A stretch of DNA of 6,306 nucleotides from JBOGZI01 sp050697275 (GTDB lineage Bacteria > Actinomycetota > Thermoleophilia > Solirubrobacterales > 70-9), in the NCBI GenBank assembly GCA_050697275.1, contig JBOGZI010000034.1, positions 1-6,306 of the forward strand, given 5' to 3'. The first letter of the stretch is position 1. Each line of letters starts with the position of its first letter. Shown one piece after another: positions 4,804 to 6,306 of the stretch. Both the position numbers and the translations under genes were made by a program. The notes beneath the pieces were generated by a model. That model was given only the letters and a program-made list of their open reading frames with translations. It ran no database searches and was not told where the DNA came from.

Positions 4804-5445
4804 ATGCGGCCATGGACGAGGGCCCCGGCGATGATCCTGGCGCTGGCGGCGATCTCGCCGGCCGTCGGGGCGTGCGGCTCCGACGATGAGCCGGCCGCGA
4901 CGGAGGGGGCGACCAGCGTCAAGGCCCCGGTGGAGGGGCCCGGGCCCGCGGCGACCGAGGCCGCGCCGGAGGCGCCGCCTCAGGGCGCGACAGCGAGCGA
5001 GGAGCTCTCCGAGTCCGACGAGGCCGCCGTGAGAAAGATCGCCGACGACTACGTCGCCGCCCTGAACCGCCACCACGCGGCCGCCGTCTGCGCGCTGTTC
5101 GAGTCCGGGGGGCTGCCGCTCGGCGAGCTGCCGGTGCGGCGGGGCGGCTGCGAGACCTCGCTGGGCGCCTCGATCGGGAGGCGTCCTCCGCGCCAGGGTC
5201 CGGCCTGGGAGCGGACCACGATCGAGGAGGTGACGGCCGTCTCGGTCGGTGGCGAGCGGGCGAGGGTGACGGCGACCGTCGTGCACGACTTCTCCGACCG
5301 CAAGCAGCCATCGATCGAGGAGGACGTGATCTACCTCGACCGGGGCGGCGAGCGGTGGCTGATCGCCAAGCCGAGCGCGACCCTCTACCGCGCGGTCGGC
5401 TACCCCGAGCCGCCACTGCGCGCCTTCACCCCTCCCCGGGACTGA
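4804..5445 (+). CDS. Predicted lipoprotein with NTF2-like C-terminal domain
   Basis: A 213-residue protein. Residues 1-24 are a lipoprotein signal: Arg2 and Arg6, the hydrophobic core APAMILALAAISPA, and the lipobox VGAC with Cys24 as the lipidation site. Residues 25-70 form a disordered Ala/Pro/Glu linker expected to span the cell wall. From residue 72, DEAAVRKIADDYVAALNRHHAAAVCALFE resembles the opening helices of NTF2-like/DUF4878-type domains. Strands follow (TTIEEVTAVSVGGERARVTATVV, EEDVIYLDRGGERWLIAKPSATLY), ending with the usual trp-containing strand of that fold. Cys96 and Cys116 could form a disulfide. By family analogy it is a surface-anchored ligand-binding or accessory protein; no substrate can be named. 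It is divergent from the transketolase genes, convergent with the propeller gene 4 bases away, and seems to be expressed from a leaderless message. Confidence 0.82.
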   Translation: MRPWTRAPAMILALAAISPAVGACGSDDEPAATEGATSVKAPVEGPGPAATEAAPEAPPQGATASEELSESDEAAVRKIADDYVAALNRHHAAAVCALFESGGLPLGELPVRRGGCETSLGASIGRRPPRQGPAWERTTIEEVTAVSVGGERARVTATVVHDFSDRKQPSIEEDVIYLDRGGERWLIAKPSATLYRAVGYPEPPLRAFTPPRD

Positions 5446-5449
5446 CCCG

Positions 5450-6306
5450 CTAGCGGCGCCTCCTCCGCTTCTTCTTCTTCCGCTTCTTCTTGTCGGGGCG
5501 CGCCTCGCCGAGCGGAACCTCGACCAGCTCCGCGGCCGCGCCGGCGGACCCGGGGTGAAGGACCGTGACGTAGGCGGCGAGCTCGGTCAGGGCCGTGGAC
5601 CAGACGATCCCCTGGGCGCGCTTCAACCCGAAGACGTTGTGCCCCCTCCCCCGCCGGCCCCTGGTCCGGATCACCAGCTTGCCGCCCCCGCCCTGGCTCT
5701 GCGTGTAGACGAACGCGTCGCCCTGGACCGCAGGGTTGAAGAGAACCGACCTGCCGGACTTGACGAGAGTCCTGCTCTCGCCACTCGACATCACCCGCTG
5801 GACGATCCTGCTGCCGTTGGGCCTGGCGACGGCGTAGACGAGGACGTCGCCGTCGAGGCTCGGTGGACTGAGCTGCGCCGGGTCGGCGATCGAGTCGAGG
5901 CTGATGAACGGGCCGGGCACGGCCGGGTTGACGATGCTGCGCGCGAAGATCCCGTCGCCGCCGTTGCCGAGCCTGGCGCGGTAGACGAGCCAGGCGTCGG
6001 AGACGGCGAGCGCGTCGGCGTTCGGCGCCTCGACCGTGGCGACGGGCGCCAGGGTGGCGCTGGAGAGCAGGCGAACCACCTGACCATCCAGAACGGCGAT
6101 GTAGGAGCCGCCGATCGCCGGGTCGGTTCCGGGGAGCGGGATCTCGAGGCCGCCGCGCCGCAGCACGCCGCTGCCGCCGACCCGCTCGTAGACCACCGAG
6201 TCCGTGGCCGCCACCGCCGAGGGGTCAGCCGCACCGCCGGCCACGTTCTGCGCGGCGCCGGCGCTCGTGGTCGAGAAGGCGAGCGCCAGGGCGACCGCGG
6301 CCAGCG
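5450..6306 (-). CDS. Secreted beta-propeller-like protein with Lys/Arg tail (5' partial)
   Basis: The frame stays open to the window edge, so the start is outside; 284 residues are visible. A GTG at 6244 could be taken as a start, but the upstream codons encode LAAVALALAFSTTSAGAAQN, a signal-peptide core with an AGA|A cleavage site, so the gene continues beyond. The mature part shows about five spaced strand motifs: VVYE (37-40), GSYIAVLDGQVVRLL (66-80), SDAWLVYRAR (102-111), LDGDVLVYAVA (150-160) and VQGDAFVYTQS (193-203), with AAYVTVLH at 243-250. This is the rhythm of TolB/WD40-like propeller blades. The C-terminus (272-284) is an uninterrupted Lys/Arg run. No catalytic motif is recognised. 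It is presumably exported; the tail may bind acidic wall polymers, though that is inference. Its TAG lies in the palindrome CCGCTAGCGG (5447-5456), 4 bases from the lipoprotein stop. Confidence 0.75.
   Translation of the reverse strand, partial: LAAVALALAFSTTSAGAAQNVAGGAADPSAVAATDSVVYERVGGSGVLRRGGLEIPLPGTDPAIGGSYIAVLDGQVVRLLSSATLAPVATVEAPNADALAVSDAWLVYRARLGNGGDGIFARSIVNPAVPGPFISLDSIADPAQLSPPSLDGDVLVYAVARPNGSRIVQRVMSSGESRTLVKSGRSVLFNPAVQGDAFVYTQSQGGGGKLVIRTRGRRGRGHNVFGLKRAQGIVWSTALTELAAYVTVLHPGSAGAAAELVEVPLGEARPDKKKRKKKKRRRRR

Noticed and set aside
4643..4813. 57-residue N-terminal extension of the transketolase N-terminal subunit
   Set aside because: The added residues are Arg/Ala/Pro-rich and unlike the family, would overlap the lipoprotein start, and ATG 4642 has a good ribosome binding site.
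3827..4834. 335-residue plus-strand open frame antisense to the transketolase N-terminal subunit
   Set aside because: It is a mirror of coding sequence with no ribosome binding site or recognisable motif, and it runs across the divergent promoter region.

Overview
The window is GC-rich bacterial DNA of about 70% G+C, with TTG/GTG starts, strong Shine-Dalgarno sequences and GC-biased third codon positions. The gene content fits a high-GC actinobacterium, most likely of the Thermoleophilia/Solirubrobacterales type: a glycine-zipper BON protein, a DUF2294/MpsC-like protein, a split transketolase, and secreted proteins with Lys/Arg-rich tails. The lineage is inferred from protein style, as no marker gene is present.

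Layout. Positions 3-419 (+) hold the 3' part of a BON-domain envelope protein, followed by a strong hairpin at 441-472. Positions 420-909 have no convincing gene but hold three hairpins, a 15-bp tandem duplication and a good sigma70-like promoter (747-776). That promoter drives a STAS anti-sigma-factor antagonist (910-1320, +, TTG start). The STAS gene meets, tail to tail and sharing one CTAG, a run of five leftward genes read from 4642 down to 1317. These are transketolase N-terminal subunit, transketolase C-terminal subunit (1-bp stop/start overlap), a helical ferritin-like hypothetical, a tentative 54-residue acidic protein, and a DUF2294/MpsC-family protein. The last is preceded by its own AT-richer 148-bp gap with an inverted repeat. 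A 161-bp divergent region separates the transketolase genes from a rightward lipoprotein (4804-5445), which appears to be translated from a leaderless mRNA. The window ends in a leftward, 5'-truncated secreted beta-propeller-like protein with a Lys/Arg tail (5450-6306), convergent with the lipoprotein.

How the genes work together. The two transketolase halves should form one thiamine-diphosphate enzyme of the non-oxidative pentose phosphate pathway. The helical protein may be co-transcribed with them, but nothing shows a metabolic link. The STAS protein implies a partner-switching kinase and sigma factor encoded elsewhere. The lipoprotein and propeller protein are cell-surface or secreted products of unknown role.

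I find no mobile element, CRISPR array, rRNA or tRNA, and no clear undescribed multi-gene system. The best leads are the leaderless promoter with its mirrored TACCCTGCC boxes, the structured 420-665 intergenic stretch, the repeat-bearing N-terminus of the MpsC-like protein, and the small acidic ORF.
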